Assembly: GCA_024399545.1 (NCBI GenBank)
Contig: JAKSNS010000006.1
Span: forward strand, 1-64,000
Length of the DNA stretch: 64,000 nt
Direction of reading: 5' to 3'
From: Paludibacteraceae bacterium
GTDB lineage: Bacteria > Bacteroidota > Bacteroidia > Bacteroidales > Paludibacteraceae
The translations under genes and the position numbers were made by a program. Within the stretch, counting starts at the first letter, position 1. Every line of letters starts with the position of its first letter. The notes beneath the pieces are model-generated. The model was not told the origin of the DNA and did no database searches. It saw only the letters and a list, made by a program, of their open reading frames with translations. This document shows, piece after piece, positions 54,049-63,625 of this stretch.

Positions 54049-56778
54049 TTACTTTCCGTTGCGGATTGCAGCCTGAGCGGCAGCAAGACGTGCGATAGGC
54101 ACACGGAAAGGTGAGCAGCTGACATAGTCGAGACCTACGCGGTGGCAGAAATCTACTGACGAAGGCTCGCCGCCATGCTCGCCGCAGATACCGCACTTGA
54201 GGTCTGGACGTACCGAACGGCCCTTCTCTGTTGCCATCTGAACAAGTTGTCCAACACCATTCTGGTCGAGGACACGGAATGGGTCGTTCTTCAGAATCTT
54301 CTTATCGAGATAAGTTGGCAAGAACGAAGCAATATCGTCACGCGAGTAACCGAATGTCATCTGGGTCAAATCGTTAGTACCGAACGAGAAGAACTCAGCC
54401 TCGGTTGCTATACGGTTGGCGGTGAGTGCCGCACGTGGAATCTCAATCATAGTACCAACCTTGAACTCTACCCTATCCTTACGCTCGGCGAAGAGTTTCT
54501 CGGCAGTCTCGAGGATAACTTTCTTCTGGTTAGCGAACTCGTAGAGAATACCGGTGAGAGGCACCATAATCTCAGGAATAGCATAAACTCCCTCGGCCTT
54601 GAGGTCGAGAACCGCACCGAGGATGGCGCGTGTCTGCATCTCGGTGATTTCAGGGTATGTGTTACCAAGACGGCAACCACGGTGACCGAGCATTGGGTTT
54701 GCCTCGTGCAAAGAGTTCACACGGTTGCGGATATAGTCAAACGAAACACCCATAATCTCAGCCAACTCACGCTGCTCACGCTCCTCGTGAGGAACGAACT
54801 CGTGCAAAGGTGGGTCAAGCAGACGGACGGTAACAGGGCAACCTGCCATGGCTTTGAAGATACCACGGAAATCCTCCTGCTGGTAAGGCAGAATCTTCTT
54901 CAACGCATTGCGACGTCCAATCTCAGTCTCGGCAAGAATCATCTCACGCATAGCGCGAATCTTCTCCCCCTCGAAGAACATGTGCTCTGTACGGCAAAGG
55001 CCAATACCGATAGCACCGAAGTTGCGTGCTGTCTGAGCATCGCGAGGGGTATCAGCGTTTGTGCGGACTTTCAGACGTGTGTATTTGTCAGCCAAAGCCA
55101 TCAAATCGGTGAAGTCCTTGTCAAGCTCGGCATCCTTAGTGGCAACAAGTCCGAGATAAACCTCACCAGTTGAACCATTGATAGAGATGTAATCGCCCTC
55201 TTTAATTGTCTCGCCGGCAATCTTGATAGTCTTTGACACGTAATCGATGACGAGCTCACCTGCACCCGAAACGCAGCATTTACCCATACCACGGGCAACA
55301 ACAGCTGCGTGAGAGGTCATACCACCACGTTTGGTGAGAATACCCTGTGCAACGTTCATACCCTCAAGGTCCTCAGGTGATGTCTCGATACGAACCATGA
55401 TGACTTTCTCTTTCTTGGCAGCCCATGCCGCAGCATCGTCTGCGCTGAAGACAACCTTACCACAAGCTGCACCTGGGCTGGCAGCGAGACCTTTTGTAAG
55501 TACGCGTGCCTTTGCCTGTGCCTCTTTGTCGAATATTGGGTGGAGAAGCTCATCGAGTTTGTTAGGCTCAACGCGCATAACAGCCTCCTGCTCAGTAATC
55601 ATACCCTGACGGAGCATATCCATAGCGATTTTGACCATAGCTGCACCAGTGCGCTTACCGTTACGAGTCTGAAGGAACCAGAGTTTACCCTCCTGTACGG
55701 TGAACTCCATATCCTGCATGTCGCGGTAGTGGTTCTCAAGTTTAGTCTGGATAGCATCGAGTTCCTTGTATATCTCAGGCATTGACTCTTCCATTGAAGG
55801 ATATTTTGACAGACGCTCCTGCTCGCTGACACCTGCAAGGCGAGCCCAACGCTGTGAACCCTCTTTTGTGATCTGCTGAGGAGTGCGGATACCTGCAACG
55901 ACATCCTCGCCCTGGGCGTTGATGAGGTACTCACCGTTGAAGAGGTCTTCGCCAGTAGCGGCATTACGGCTGAAGCAAACGCCTGTCGCAGAAGTGTTGC
56001 CCATGTTACCGAACACCATAGCCATAACGCTGACAGCAGTACCCCACTCTGCTGGGATTCCCTCCATTTTACGATAGAGGATTGCGCGCTCGTTCATCCA
56101 TGAGTCGAATACGGCGCAGATAGCACCCCAGAGTTGCTCGTAAACATCGTCAGGGAAGTTCTTGCCTGTCTGTTTGAGAATTGCGGCTTTGAAGCGCTTA
56201 ACAAGTTCCTTGAGGTCGTCAACAGTGAGTTCAAGGTCTTTCTCGATACCTCTCGTTTTCTTGACATCCTCTATGATAGCCTCGAATGGGTCAATATCTG
56301 TCTTGTTTACTGGTTTGAGACCAAGAACGACGTCACCGTACATCTGTACGAAACGGCGGTAAGAATCCCAAACGAAACGTGGGTTATTAGTTTTCTTAAT
56401 CATACCCTCAACCACCTGGTCGTTCAAACCGAGGTTGAGGATTGTATCCATCATGCCAGGCATTGAAGCACGTGCACCCGAGCGGACAGAAACAAGCAAT
56501 GGGTTGGTTTCGTCGCCAAACTTCGAGTTCATTAGTTTCTCGATATGTTCCAGTGACTTCATGACATCGTCTTTGAGAATCTCAACGACTTTGTCTTTGC
56601 CAAGTGCGAAATACTCGTTACATACGTCAGTTGTGATAGTGAATCCTGGAGGCACTGGCACCCCGATAAGATTCATTTCGGCAAGGTTGGCACCCTTACC
56701 GCCAAGCAGATTTCTCATATCTGCTTTACCCTCAGCGCATCCGTTGCCGAAGGTATAGACTCTTTTCTTGTCTTCCAT
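54049..56778 (-). CDS. ppdK: Pyruvate, phosphate dikinase
   Basis: A 909-residue enzyme that interconverts pyruvate + ATP + Pi with PEP + AMP + PPi. N-terminal nucleotide-binding domain (GKGANLAEM; GFTITTDVC), the central phosphohistidine domain with GGMTSHAAVVARGMGKCCVSG (His in TSHAA), and the C-terminal PEP/pyruvate barrel with GIGLCRTEHMFF, MLGHRGCRLG, FGTNDLTQMTFG and CGICGEHGGEP. The length fits the bacterial family. In anaerobic Bacteroidota it works with the PPi-dependent phosphofructokinase (61.7 kb here) to run a PPi-based glycolysis. It lies 31 bases after dgt on the same strand. Confidence 0.97.
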   Translation of the reverse strand: MEDKKRVYTFGNGCAEGKADMRNLLGGKGANLAEMNLIGVPVPPGFTITTDVCNEYFALGKDKVVEILKDDVMKSLEHIEKLMNSKFGDETNPLLVSVRSGARASMPGMMDTILNLGLNDQVVEGMIKKTNNPRFVWDSYRRFVQMYGDVVLGLKPVNKTDIDPFEAIIEDVKKTRGIEKDLELTVDDLKELVKRFKAAILKQTGKNFPDDVYEQLWGAICAVFDSWMNERAILYRKMEGIPAEWGTAVSVMAMVFGNMGNTSATGVCFSRNAATGEDLFNGEYLINAQGEDVVAGIRTPQQITKEGSQRWARLAGVSEQERLSKYPSMEESMPEIYKELDAIQTKLENHYRDMQDMEFTVQEGKLWFLQTRNGKRTGAAMVKIAMDMLRQGMITEQEAVMRVEPNKLDELLHPIFDKEAQAKARVLTKGLAASPGAACGKVVFSADDAAAWAAKKEKVIMVRIETSPEDLEGMNVAQGILTKRGGMTSHAAVVARGMGKCCVSGAGELVIDYVSKTIKIAGETIKEGDYISINGSTGEVYLGLVATKDAELDKDFTDLMALADKYTRLKVRTNADTPRDAQTARNFGAIGIGLCRTEHMFFEGEKIRAMREMILAETEIGRRNALKKILPYQQEDFRGIFKAMAGCPVTVRLLDPPLHEFVPHEEREQRELAEIMGVSFDYIRNRVNSLHEANPMLGHRGCRLGNTYPEITEMQTRAILGAVLDLKAEGVYAIPEIMVPLTGILYEFANQKKVILETAEKLFAERKDRVEFKVGTMIEIPRAALTANRIATEAEFFSFGTNDLTQMTFGYSRDDIASFLPTYLDKKILKNDPFRVLDQNGVGQLVQMATEKGRSVRPDLKCGICGEHGGEPSSVDFCHRVGLDYVSCSPFRVPIARLAAAQAAIRNGK

Positions 56779-56809
56779 TTGTTTTTTATTATTATTGTGT
56801 GTATTGTTA

Positions 56810-58144
56810 TCAAATCCTTGGCAGGCTCATGCCTGTTATCTTAGAATATAGGTCAAGTGCGAACACATCAGTCATTCCGCTTATGTAGTCCAACACGCTC
56901 TGTATTTTGACGTAAGGGTCTTCTGCTCTGACGGCATATTGTACTGGAATACGGTCAAGCAACAGTCTCGAGTAGTTTTTCTCGGGATGGAATACTGCCT
57001 CCATCAGGAGTTCTATCAACTCATTGATTATCCTATAACCAGCCAATTCGACATCCACGACAGTCTGCGCACGATAGATATTCTTATACGAGTATTCGGA
57101 GCATTTGTGGTAAGGCACGCTGAGTTCATCAGGAAGATGGTCGATGAGCGAACCATGGAACGTTCCTGACAGTATCGCCTCTTCGTTCTCAACGAATACC
57201 TTGCTAACACCGTCAACCAATTTGCCCATAATAGTGCTTCGCAAGTATGCTATTCTCTCGTTTCTATCCTGTACTTTCTGGAAAATCATCTCTGCACGTT
57301 TCTGTTTCTCTTCGTTCAGATAGGACATCATTATACTAACAGTGTCGTCGTAGGTAATGATTTTCAGTTTGTATGCGTCCTCAAGGTCCATCAGTTCATA
57401 GCAAATATCGTCAGCCGCCTCTACTATATAAACTAAAGGGTAACGTGCGAAACGATTCACATTGCCAGGGCATCTGACTATACTTAAGTCGTCCGCAATT
57501 CTCAGGAACGAGTCATAATCAGAAACAAAAAAGCCGAATTTCTGTTTCCCAGATTCGGCATATATTGATTTGTAAGGATACTTTACTATTGAAGCAAGGG
57601 TTGGGTAAGTAAAAACAAATCCTCCCTCACGACGCCCCTCAAAGGTATGGGTGAGAAGGCGGAAAGTGTTGGCATTACCCTCAAACAGTTCAAAATCACG
57701 CCACTGTTCATCGTTTATGTCAAGGCTTTTGCGGACTGACTTTCCACGGTCATCGGCAAAAAAAGTCCCTATGGCGTTCTCGCCTGAATGTCCGAACGGC
57801 GGATTGCCGAGGTCGTGCGCAAGGCAAGCAGTCGCCACGATTGTCCCAATCTCGTTGAAACAATGTGCCTGCTCAGGATGGCGGGCGGCAAGCTCACGTC
57901 CCACCACATTGGCAATCGACCGACCGATACACGAAACCTCAAGACTATGCGTCAGTCGGTTATGGACGAAAACACTGCCTGGAAGTGGGAAAACCTGAGT
58001 CTTGTTCTGAAGGCGACGGAACGGCGGTGAGAATATAAGGCGGTCATAGTCGCGCTGAAATTCAGTACGGCTGTCATGGTTGCCCACATAATAATTCTCA
58101 AGTCCGAAACGCTTTGTCGTTATCAGACGCTCCCAATCCATCAT
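56810..58144 (-). CDS. dgt: Deoxyguanosinetriphosphate triphosphohydrolase-like HD protein
   Basis: A 444-residue HD-domain dNTPase that removes triphosphate from dGTP or other dNTPs. YDRLIFSPPFRRLQNKTQVFPL precedes the HD motifs: the first His in NRLTHSLEV, the His-Asp in CLAHDLGNPPFGHSGE and a later Asp in EAADDICYELMDLEDA. The length matches the family. Start ATG 58144 or 58141 (adjacent Met codons). It overlaps the upstream lipoprotein stop by one base. Possible roles are dNTP pool control or anti-phage nucleotide depletion, with the housekeeping role more likely given its operon. Confidence 0.9.
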   Translation of the reverse strand: MMDWERLITTKRFGLENYYVGNHDSRTEFQRDYDRLIFSPPFRRLQNKTQVFPLPGSVFVHNRLTHSLEVSCIGRSIANVVGRELAARHPEQAHCFNEIGTIVATACLAHDLGNPPFGHSGENAIGTFFADDRGKSVRKSLDINDEQWRDFELFEGNANTFRLLTHTFEGRREGGFVFTYPTLASIVKYPYKSIYAESGKQKFGFFVSDYDSFLRIADDLSIVRCPGNVNRFARYPLVYIVEAADDICYELMDLEDAYKLKIITYDDTVSIMMSYLNEEKQKRAEMIFQKVQDRNERIAYLRSTIMGKLVDGVSKVFVENEEAILSGTFHGSLIDHLPDELSVPYHKCSEYSYKNIYRAQTVVDVELAGYRIINELIELLMEAVFHPEKNYSRLLLDRIPVQYAVRAEDPYVKIQSVLDYISGMTDVFALDLYSKITGMSLPRI

Positions 58145-58734
58145 TATTTCTTCTTACCGTATTTGAAAGAGAGTGGCACCTCAGGCATTGTAACGTTGGT
58201 CCCCCTATTTGTGCTGAGGACAGGTTTGACTTTCAATCTGATAGTCGATTCCTGACCACTGATACCAGTGAAATTCTTCACAATCTGAACCAATTGGCTA
58301 CGGTTTTCGGAATTGACAAGGTTTCCCAGGTTTGTACCCACAACTACGGGAAGCACGCTGGTCTGACCTGGGGCGACATTGAACTTGCGGCCTATGTTGC
58401 CAGATGCGATGTTAATATTGTCAATAGCCATCTGGTAACGCATATCGGCAAGTGCAGCCTGCTTGGTGGTGCTTGGATTCATGACATTGACGTTGACTGT
58501 CATCTCAAGCGGAAGGTCACTGAAATCGCCCTGAATTATTTTAGTTATCTTCGGGATAGCCATTACCAGAGTTGCAGGCGTGATATTCATAAAATCAATC
58601 CCCGCAACCTTCACACCTGAGATGGAGTTGTAGGAATATTTGCATTTAGTCATCTGCATAGCGTTCTGGAATGCAGAACAGCCGGCAAGCAATACGGCTA
58701 CGGCTATGGCCGTTACCCAAAAAATTTTTTTCAT
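58144..58734 (-). CDS. LEA14-like (WHy-domain) lipoprotein
   Basis: A 196-residue exported lipoprotein (lipobox LAGC, Cys19; MKKIFWVTAIAVAVLLAGC). The mature part is beta-rich (VKVAGIDFMNITPATLVMAIP, LPLEMTVNVNVMNPSTTKQAAL, ...TIRLKVKPVL) and resembles the LEA14/WHy immunoglobulin-like fold. Function is unknown; such lipoproteins are common in Bacteroidota. I use ATG 58734; the longer frame lies in the lysS gene. It is between lysS (gap of seven bases) and dgt. Confidence 0.75.
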   Translation of the reverse strand: MKKIFWVTAIAVAVLLAGCSAFQNAMQMTKCKYSYNSISGVKVAGIDFMNITPATLVMAIPKITKIIQGDFSDLPLEMTVNVNVMNPSTTKQAALADMRYQMAIDNINIASGNIGRKFNVAPGQTSVLPVVVGTNLGNLVNSENRSQLVQIVKNFTGISGQESTIRLKVKPVLSTNRGTNVTMPEVPLSFKYGKKK

Positions 58735-58741
58735 AATTGTA

Positions 58742-60454
58742 TTATTTTGTCCAGTCCTCAACCTGTTCTTTGGAAGGATTGGTAAGACCCAATTTATTCT
58801 TCTTGTTATATCCGCAAAGATCCTGATGCAACTTGTTGAAATTGACACCTTTCAGTTTGCTGACCATATCAAAGCCAAGTTTCTGCAATGGCTCAACCCA
58901 TTCGGCGGGAACACCTGCCTCAATGAACTTCTCGGCAGAGTCCTTGACTATCTTCTTCTCTGGTTTCATCTGAGGGAAGAACAGCACCTCCTGAATTGCC
59001 GTCTGACCTGTCATAAGCATAACAAGGCGATCCATGCCGATACCCATGCCAGAGGTTGGAGGCATACCATACTCAAGAGCGCGCACGAAATCCTTGTCAA
59101 TGAACATAGCCTCGTCGTCACCCTTCTCAGAGAGTCGCAACTGCTCTTGGAAACGTTCCAACTGGTCGATAGGGTCGTTCAGCTCGCTGTATGCGTTTGC
59201 CAACTCCTTTCCGTTGACCATCAACTCGAAACGCTCTGTGAGGTCAGGGTTGTCCCTGTGACGTTTGCAGAGTGGTGACATCTCCTTGGGATAATCTGTA
59301 ATGAATGTCGGCTGTATATAATTTCCTTCGCAGAACTCGCCGAAAATCTCGTCAATCAGCTTACCCTTGCCCATAGTGTCATTGATTTCCATGCCAAGCT
59401 CAAGGCAGACTTTGCGAATCTCGTCCTCGTTCTTGCCCGTAAGGTCGTATCCTGTGAAGAACTTGATAGAATCAAGCATGGTGACACGTGTGAACTTAGG
59501 ACCGAAGTCAATCTCGTTGTCCCCTATCCGCACCTTCGTAGTGCCGTTGACATCCATGCAGACCTTGCGGATCATATCCTCGGTGAAGTCCATCATCCAG
59601 TTGTAGTCCTTGTACGAAACGTAAATCTCCATACAGGTGAACTCCGGATTATGTGTGCGGTCCATACCCTCGTTGCGGAAATTCTTAGAGAACTCATAGA
59701 CACCCTCGAAACCGCCGACAATCAAGCGTTTCAGATAGAGTTCGTCCGCTATTCGCATATAGAGGTCTATGTTGAGCGCATTGTGGTGCGTGATGAAAGG
59801 ACGGGCGGCGGCGCCACCGGGTATTGACTGGAGGATAGGAGTCTCGACCTCGGTATAACCGAACGAGTTGAAGAACTCGCGCATAGATGTATAGACCTTG
59901 GTGCGTTTTTCAAAAATAGCCTTTATTCCCTCGTTTACGACAAGGTCAACATAACGCTGGCGGTAACGCTGTTCCGGGTCTTCAAACGCATCAAAGGCTA
60001 TGCCGTCCTTATACTTGACGATAGGCAGTGGGCGAAGCGATTTGGACAATACTGTCAGTTCCTTGCAGTGGACGGAGATCTCGCCCATCTGAGTACGGAA
60101 CACGAAACCCTTCACGCCGATAAAATCGCCTATGTCAAGCAGTTTTTTGAAGACGATGTTATACATATCAGGCTGTGCCTCGGTGTTCACATCCTCGCGT
60201 GACACATAGACCTGAATACGTCCCTTTGAGTCCTGTAACTCGATGAAAGAGGCCTTGCCCATAATACGGCGGCTCATCATTCGTCCGGCGATGCAGACAG
60301 CGCGAGGCTCGGTCTCTTCGTCGTGGAAATTCTCCTTAATCTCGTCAGAGAAAGCGTCAGTGGGATACATAGCCGCAGGGTATGGGTTGATGCCCATTTC
60401 CCGCAACTGCTCCAAAGCCTGACGACGATATTGCTCTTGTTCAGTCAGTTCCAT
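58742..60454 (-). CDS. lysS: Lysyl-tRNA synthetase, class II
   Basis: A 570-residue aminoacyl-tRNA synthetase. N-terminal OB fold ([22 protein letters not shown]), class II motif 1 ([25 protein letters not shown]), motif 2 ([20 protein letters not shown]) and motif 3 ([20 protein letters not shown]). The C-terminal extension beyond motif 3 (about 70 residues, with helical [16 protein letters not shown]) is typical of Bacteroidota LysRS. It overlaps rpoZ by 14 bases, so translation is coupled. Confidence 0.97.
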   Translation of the reverse strand: MELTEQEQYRRQALEQLREMGINPYPAAMYPTDAFSDEIKENFHDEETEPRAVCIAGRMMSRRIMGKASFIELQDSKGRIQVYVSREDVNTEAQPDMYNIVFKKLLDIGDFIGVKGFVFRTQMGEISVHCKELTVLSKSLRPLPIVKYKDGIAFDAFEDPEQRYRQRYVDLVVNEGIKAIFEKRTKVYTSMREFFNSFGYTEVETPILQSIPGGAAARPFITHHNALNIDLYMRIADELYLKRLIVGGFEGVYEFSKNFRNEGMDRTHNPEFTCMEIYVSYKDYNWMMDFTEDMIRKVCMDVNGTTKVRIGDNEIDFGPKFTRVTMLDSIKFFTGYDLTGKNEDEIRKVCLELGMEINDTMGKGKLIDEIFGEFCEGNYIQPTFITDYPKEMSPLCKRHRDNPDLTERFELMVNGKELANAYSELNDPIDQLERFQEQLRLSEKGDDEAMFIDKDFVRALEYGMPPTSGMGIGMDRLVMLMTGQTAIQEVLFFPQMKPEKKIVKDSAEKFIEAGVPAEWVEPLQKLGFDMVSKLKGVNFNKLHQDLCGYNKKNKLGLTNPSKEQVEDWTK

Positions 60455-60779
60455 CTTCGTCCTTTAAATCTGAAGGATTCTTCCAATAAATCTCGCCATC
60501 CTCGAATTCCTTGATTGCCTGAAGTGTAGGCTTTGGCTGCTGCTCGTAATAGCGAGAAATCTCAACTTGTTCACGGTTATCGAACACCTCATCAAGGTTA
60601 TCGTTGTTAGTTGCAAATTCCGCAAGTTTCTTGTCAAGCTCGCGTTTCGAGTCTATTGCTATCTGATTTGCCCGTTTCGCTACTATTCTTACTGTCTCAT
60701 AAATGTTTCCTACTGGTTCGCACAAAGCGTTCATGTCACGCGTAATCGTGCTTACAGGCGCATTACTTTTCTTTGCCAT
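60441..60779 (-). CDS. rpoZ: RNA polymerase omega subunit, Bacteroidota type
   Basis: A 112-residue protein. [19 protein letters not shown] is the omega/RpoZ core motif, followed by a helical tail with [24 protein letters not shown]. The protein binds and stabilises the beta' subunit. Start ATG 60779, which is 13 bases after the bamD stop; the end overlaps lysS by 14 bases. Length and pattern match the RpoZ-like protein of this phylum. Confidence 0.9.
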   Translation of the reverse strand: MAKKSNAPVSTITRDMNALCEPVGNIYETVRIVAKRANQIAIDSKRELDKKLAEFATNNDNLDEVFDNREQVEISRYYEQQPKPTLQAIKEFEDGEIYWKNPSDLKDEDGTD

Positions 60780-60792
60780 TGTAATATTAATT

Positions 60793-61611
60793 TTATTCTT
60801 GTGGTGTTAGTTTCTTAATAGTTTTCCGTGCGTTTTCGAGAACACGGTTTGCCTCCTTTGAATATTTCCCGTCAGGATATTCATTAGAATAACGGTAACA
60901 TTCATCTATCAACTCACTGTATCGGTCGTATTTCTTTTCATCGACTGACATTTCCGCCTCCTTCTGCTTTGACAGAAGAATTAAGAATAAGGCATCCTGC
61001 CTGTACTCAGAATCAGGGTAATCCCGCAACATATTCTCGGCAGTGACAATGCAAGAACGGTAATTGTTGCCACCGTAAAGTCCAATGTCATAATAGAGTT
61101 TGGCAGACAGATAAGCTTTGTATGACAATTTGTTTTCCATCTCGATGAGGTATGTCAAAGCATCCTCGGCATGGTATCCCAACGGATAGTACTCAAGGTA
61201 TTCCTCAAACGAGTATATGGCATTCTCCGTGGCTGTCTGGTCAAGCCTCACGTCAGGCGAGTCTTTGTAATAGCAATAGGCTATCTCGTAACGTGAACTT
61301 TCGGCGAATTTACCTCTCGGAAAATTACGAAGATAAGTATCAAAGTACTCTGAAGCCGACATATAGTCCTCAGTTGCCATATATGACTTGGCAAGAAGAT
61401 AGAGCAACTCCTCCGCCTGCGGCGTTCCACGGAACTCTCCCATAAGAGACTCTAACAACTGAATGCTGCGTGTATATTTCTTTTCCAGGAAATAGTTTTT
61501 GGCGGCATTGAACTTAAGATTCGCATCAGTTGACTTCTGAATCTTGGAATAGTTGGAGCAACCCGACAATACGACAACAAGCAACAATATGAGAAACAGC
61601 CTATTATACAT
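60793..61611 (-). CDS. bamD: Outer-membrane assembly lipoprotein BamD
   Basis: A 272-residue lipoprotein with lipobox LSGC (Cys18) and TPR-like helical repeats: AAKNYFLEKKYTRSIQLLESLMGEF, LLAKSYMATEDYMSASEYFDTYLRNFP, AIYSFEEYLEYYP, and DALFLILLSKQKEAEMS. This is the BamD/YfiO layout; BamD, with BamA, folds proteins into the outer membrane. I chose ATG 61611; the longer open frame has no sensible signal. It heads the operon with rpoZ, lysS, the LEA14-like lipoprotein, dgt and probably ppdK. A -33/-7 promoter lies at 61650-61681. Confidence 0.92.
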   Translation of the reverse strand: MYNRLFLILLLVVVLSGCSNYSKIQKSTDANLKFNAAKNYFLEKKYTRSIQLLESLMGEFRGTPQAEELLYLLAKSYMATEDYMSASEYFDTYLRNFPRGKFAESSRYEIAYCYYKDSPDVRLDQTATENAIYSFEEYLEYYPLGYHAEDALTYLIEMENKLSYKAYLSAKLYYDIGLYGGNNYRSCIVTAENMLRDYPDSEYRQDALFLILLSKQKEAEMSVDEKKYDRYSELIDECYRYSNEYPDGKYSKEANRVLENARKTIKKLTPQE

Positions 61612-61649
61612 TGTACTAAGATTACTGTTAAAGGGATTTTTTAAGCCTG

Positions 61650-61681
61650 CAAATATAGCAATAAATCTCGTAACAACCAAA
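61650..61681 (-). promoter_or_regulatory. Promoter of the bamD operon
   Basis: On the minus strand TTTG (complement of 61678-61681), an exact 20-base spacer, and TATATTTG (complement of 61650-61657), 38 bases before the bamD ATG. Confidence 0.8.
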
Positions 61682-61710
61682 TGATTTAATACTTTTAATT
61701 AAACTTAATG

Positions 61711-63366
61711 TTACATATGGTTATAAGGATGTTCCAATGACAGTGTCTCAGTTGTTGCGTCACATATCTGTTCTGGTCCGTAGTATTGAATTGGCCCAGG
61801 GTAAAGATAGGTGTTAGAACTGTCTGCCCAAACCTCGCGGTTGGCTTCGTAGTATCTGAAAGGATTGTCATCCAATTTCACTAACGACTTTTCTATCACT
61901 GGTTTTATCTGTCCTTTGCGCTTTTCTAAATGCATCATTGTTGTCAACGGAACACCACCAGCAACCCATTCTGTTGCTGGAGCAGTAAGATGACGGATGT
62001 TTGACATATACCCAGTCTTACCCTCAACGATGAGGGCTGCGGCAGTAAATCCCAACGAGTAACTGTAGTCTGCGTCAAAGTTAGTAGGGTACGAACAACG
62101 CCCCTCATACCCAAAGAAATGTGAAACAGTATTAAAACTACCCTTATATTCTCCTTCTTCCTTAAGTTTCTTCAGTTTTGCAGATACTAACTTGATAAGC
62201 AATTTCTCGGTTTCAATCAACGATACCTGCACATTGCCGTGGGGGTCACGATCCAAAGTCAATTGGTTGGCAATCTTGTGCGGCAATCTTAAGTAAACGT
62301 CACGGCTTTCAGGCGAGAGAGCCTGCATGATATAATATTTCTTATCGTCATCGGTAGGCAGTTTGTTGAACTCCTCACTCGACGAAACAGCGTCATTAAG
62401 TTCGCTTATCAGTTTACTCATTTCTGGGATAAATTCAATAAGTCCCTCTGGCACAAGAACAGTACCAAAGTTCAGACCGTCATTGCCCCTCTGTACTACT
62501 GATTTCACTATGACATCCACAACATCGTCCAACGACATTCCACGAGCCTTTATTTCCTCGCTTATGAATGTCACGTTAGGCTGGGTCTGCAATGCGCACT
62601 CCAACGTAATGTGAGAAGCAGAACGCCCCATAAGCCTAACGAAATGCCAATATTTCTTGGCAGAGATTGCATCCCTCTGCACATTGCCTATAAGCTCCGA
62701 ATAAACCTTACAAGCAGTATCAAAACCAAAAGATGTCTCAATATATTCATTCTTCAGGTCACCGTCTATGGTCTTTGGGCAACCTATCACCTGAATACCC
62801 ATATTGTTTGCAGCATAATACTCTGCAAGAACACATGCGTTTGTGTTTGAGTCATCACCACCTATTATAACAAGAGCACTGATTCCCAACTCTTTGCAAA
62901 TGGCAGCACCACTGTCGAACTGCTCTTTGGTCTCAAGTTTTGTCCTACCTGAGCCTATCATGTCAAAACCACCTGTATTGCGGCATTCATCCACCATATC
63001 ATGCTGCAACTCAATAAATTTATGGTCAACAAGCCCCGAAGGCCCGCCAATAAAACCATAAAGCCTACTACGGGAATTGAAATGGCGAAGCCCGTCATAC
63101 AATCCTGAGATAACATTGTGTCCACCAGGTGCTTGTCCACCGCTCAATATTACTCCCACGTTGATGGCTGGCCATTTTGCCTCTTCACCGCTCTCGACTG
63201 ACAGTAAAGGCAGTCCGTATGTGTTAGGAAAAAGTTTCTTCAGTTCCTCTCTGTCTTCATCTGGTTCGCTCACTGCTCCTGTCTTGATTGTAATTCCCTG
63301 ACGGAGTGAAGCAGGAAGCTTTGGTTTGTAAATAAGCCGGGCAATTTCGATTTTTGTTTTCCTCAT
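61711..63366 (-). CDS. pfp: Diphosphate-fructose-6-phosphate 1-phosphotransferase
   Basis: A 551-residue PPi-dependent phosphofructokinase of the long (plant beta/Bacteroidota-type) class. It has GGQAPGGHNVISGLYDG near the start, GGDDSNTNA (the GGDD motif, where the second Asp blocks ATP use and favours PPi), PKTIDGDLKN (the active-site Lys and Asp) and MGRSASHITLE. It catalyses reversible phosphorylation of fructose-6-phosphate with PPi, and fits with ppdK, which produces PPi. It lies alone, separated by 259 bases from the next minus-strand gene. Confidence 0.95.
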   Translation of the reverse strand: MRKTKIEIARLIYKPKLPASLRQGITIKTGAVSEPDEDREELKKLFPNTYGLPLLSVESGEEAKWPAINVGVILSGGQAPGGHNVISGLYDGLRHFNSRSRLYGFIGGPSGLVDHKFIELQHDMVDECRNTGGFDMIGSGRTKLETKEQFDSGAAICKELGISALVIIGGDDSNTNACVLAEYYAANNMGIQVIGCPKTIDGDLKNEYIETSFGFDTACKVYSELIGNVQRDAISAKKYWHFVRLMGRSASHITLECALQTQPNVTFISEEIKARGMSLDDVVDVIVKSVVQRGNDGLNFGTVLVPEGLIEFIPEMSKLISELNDAVSSSEEFNKLPTDDDKKYYIMQALSPESRDVYLRLPHKIANQLTLDRDPHGNVQVSLIETEKLLIKLVSAKLKKLKEEGEYKGSFNTVSHFFGYEGRCSYPTNFDADYSYSLGFTAAALIVEGKTGYMSNIRHLTAPATEWVAGGVPLTTMMHLEKRKGQIKPVIEKSLVKLDDNPFRYYEANREVWADSSNTYLYPGPIQYYGPEQICDATTETLSLEHPYNHM

Positions 63367-63625
63367 GGTTCTGTTGTGTTATATGTTCGTCCGCAAATAA
63401 TATTCATAAATAACCGCATTGCATTATTTATTGAGAAAAATTCCTGTATAAACAAGATTTGGGGTTCCATGCTCTTTGTAATCTGCCTGTATCACGAGGA
63501 TAAACCTGAACAAGCCAGGCGCAGCCCGCCATTGAAACAACGGTCAGCCCCGGTATAAAAAATAATTTGTAGAATTTTCCAATCCCAAAGGCAATGCGGT
63601 TAACTGTACAAAGGTGATAACCTAT
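63367..63625. other. Spacer upstream of pfp
   Basis: About 260 bases with no supported gene (a 60-codon plus-strand frame is not convincing). I could not identify a TAnnTTTG box for pfp with confidence. Confidence 0.4.
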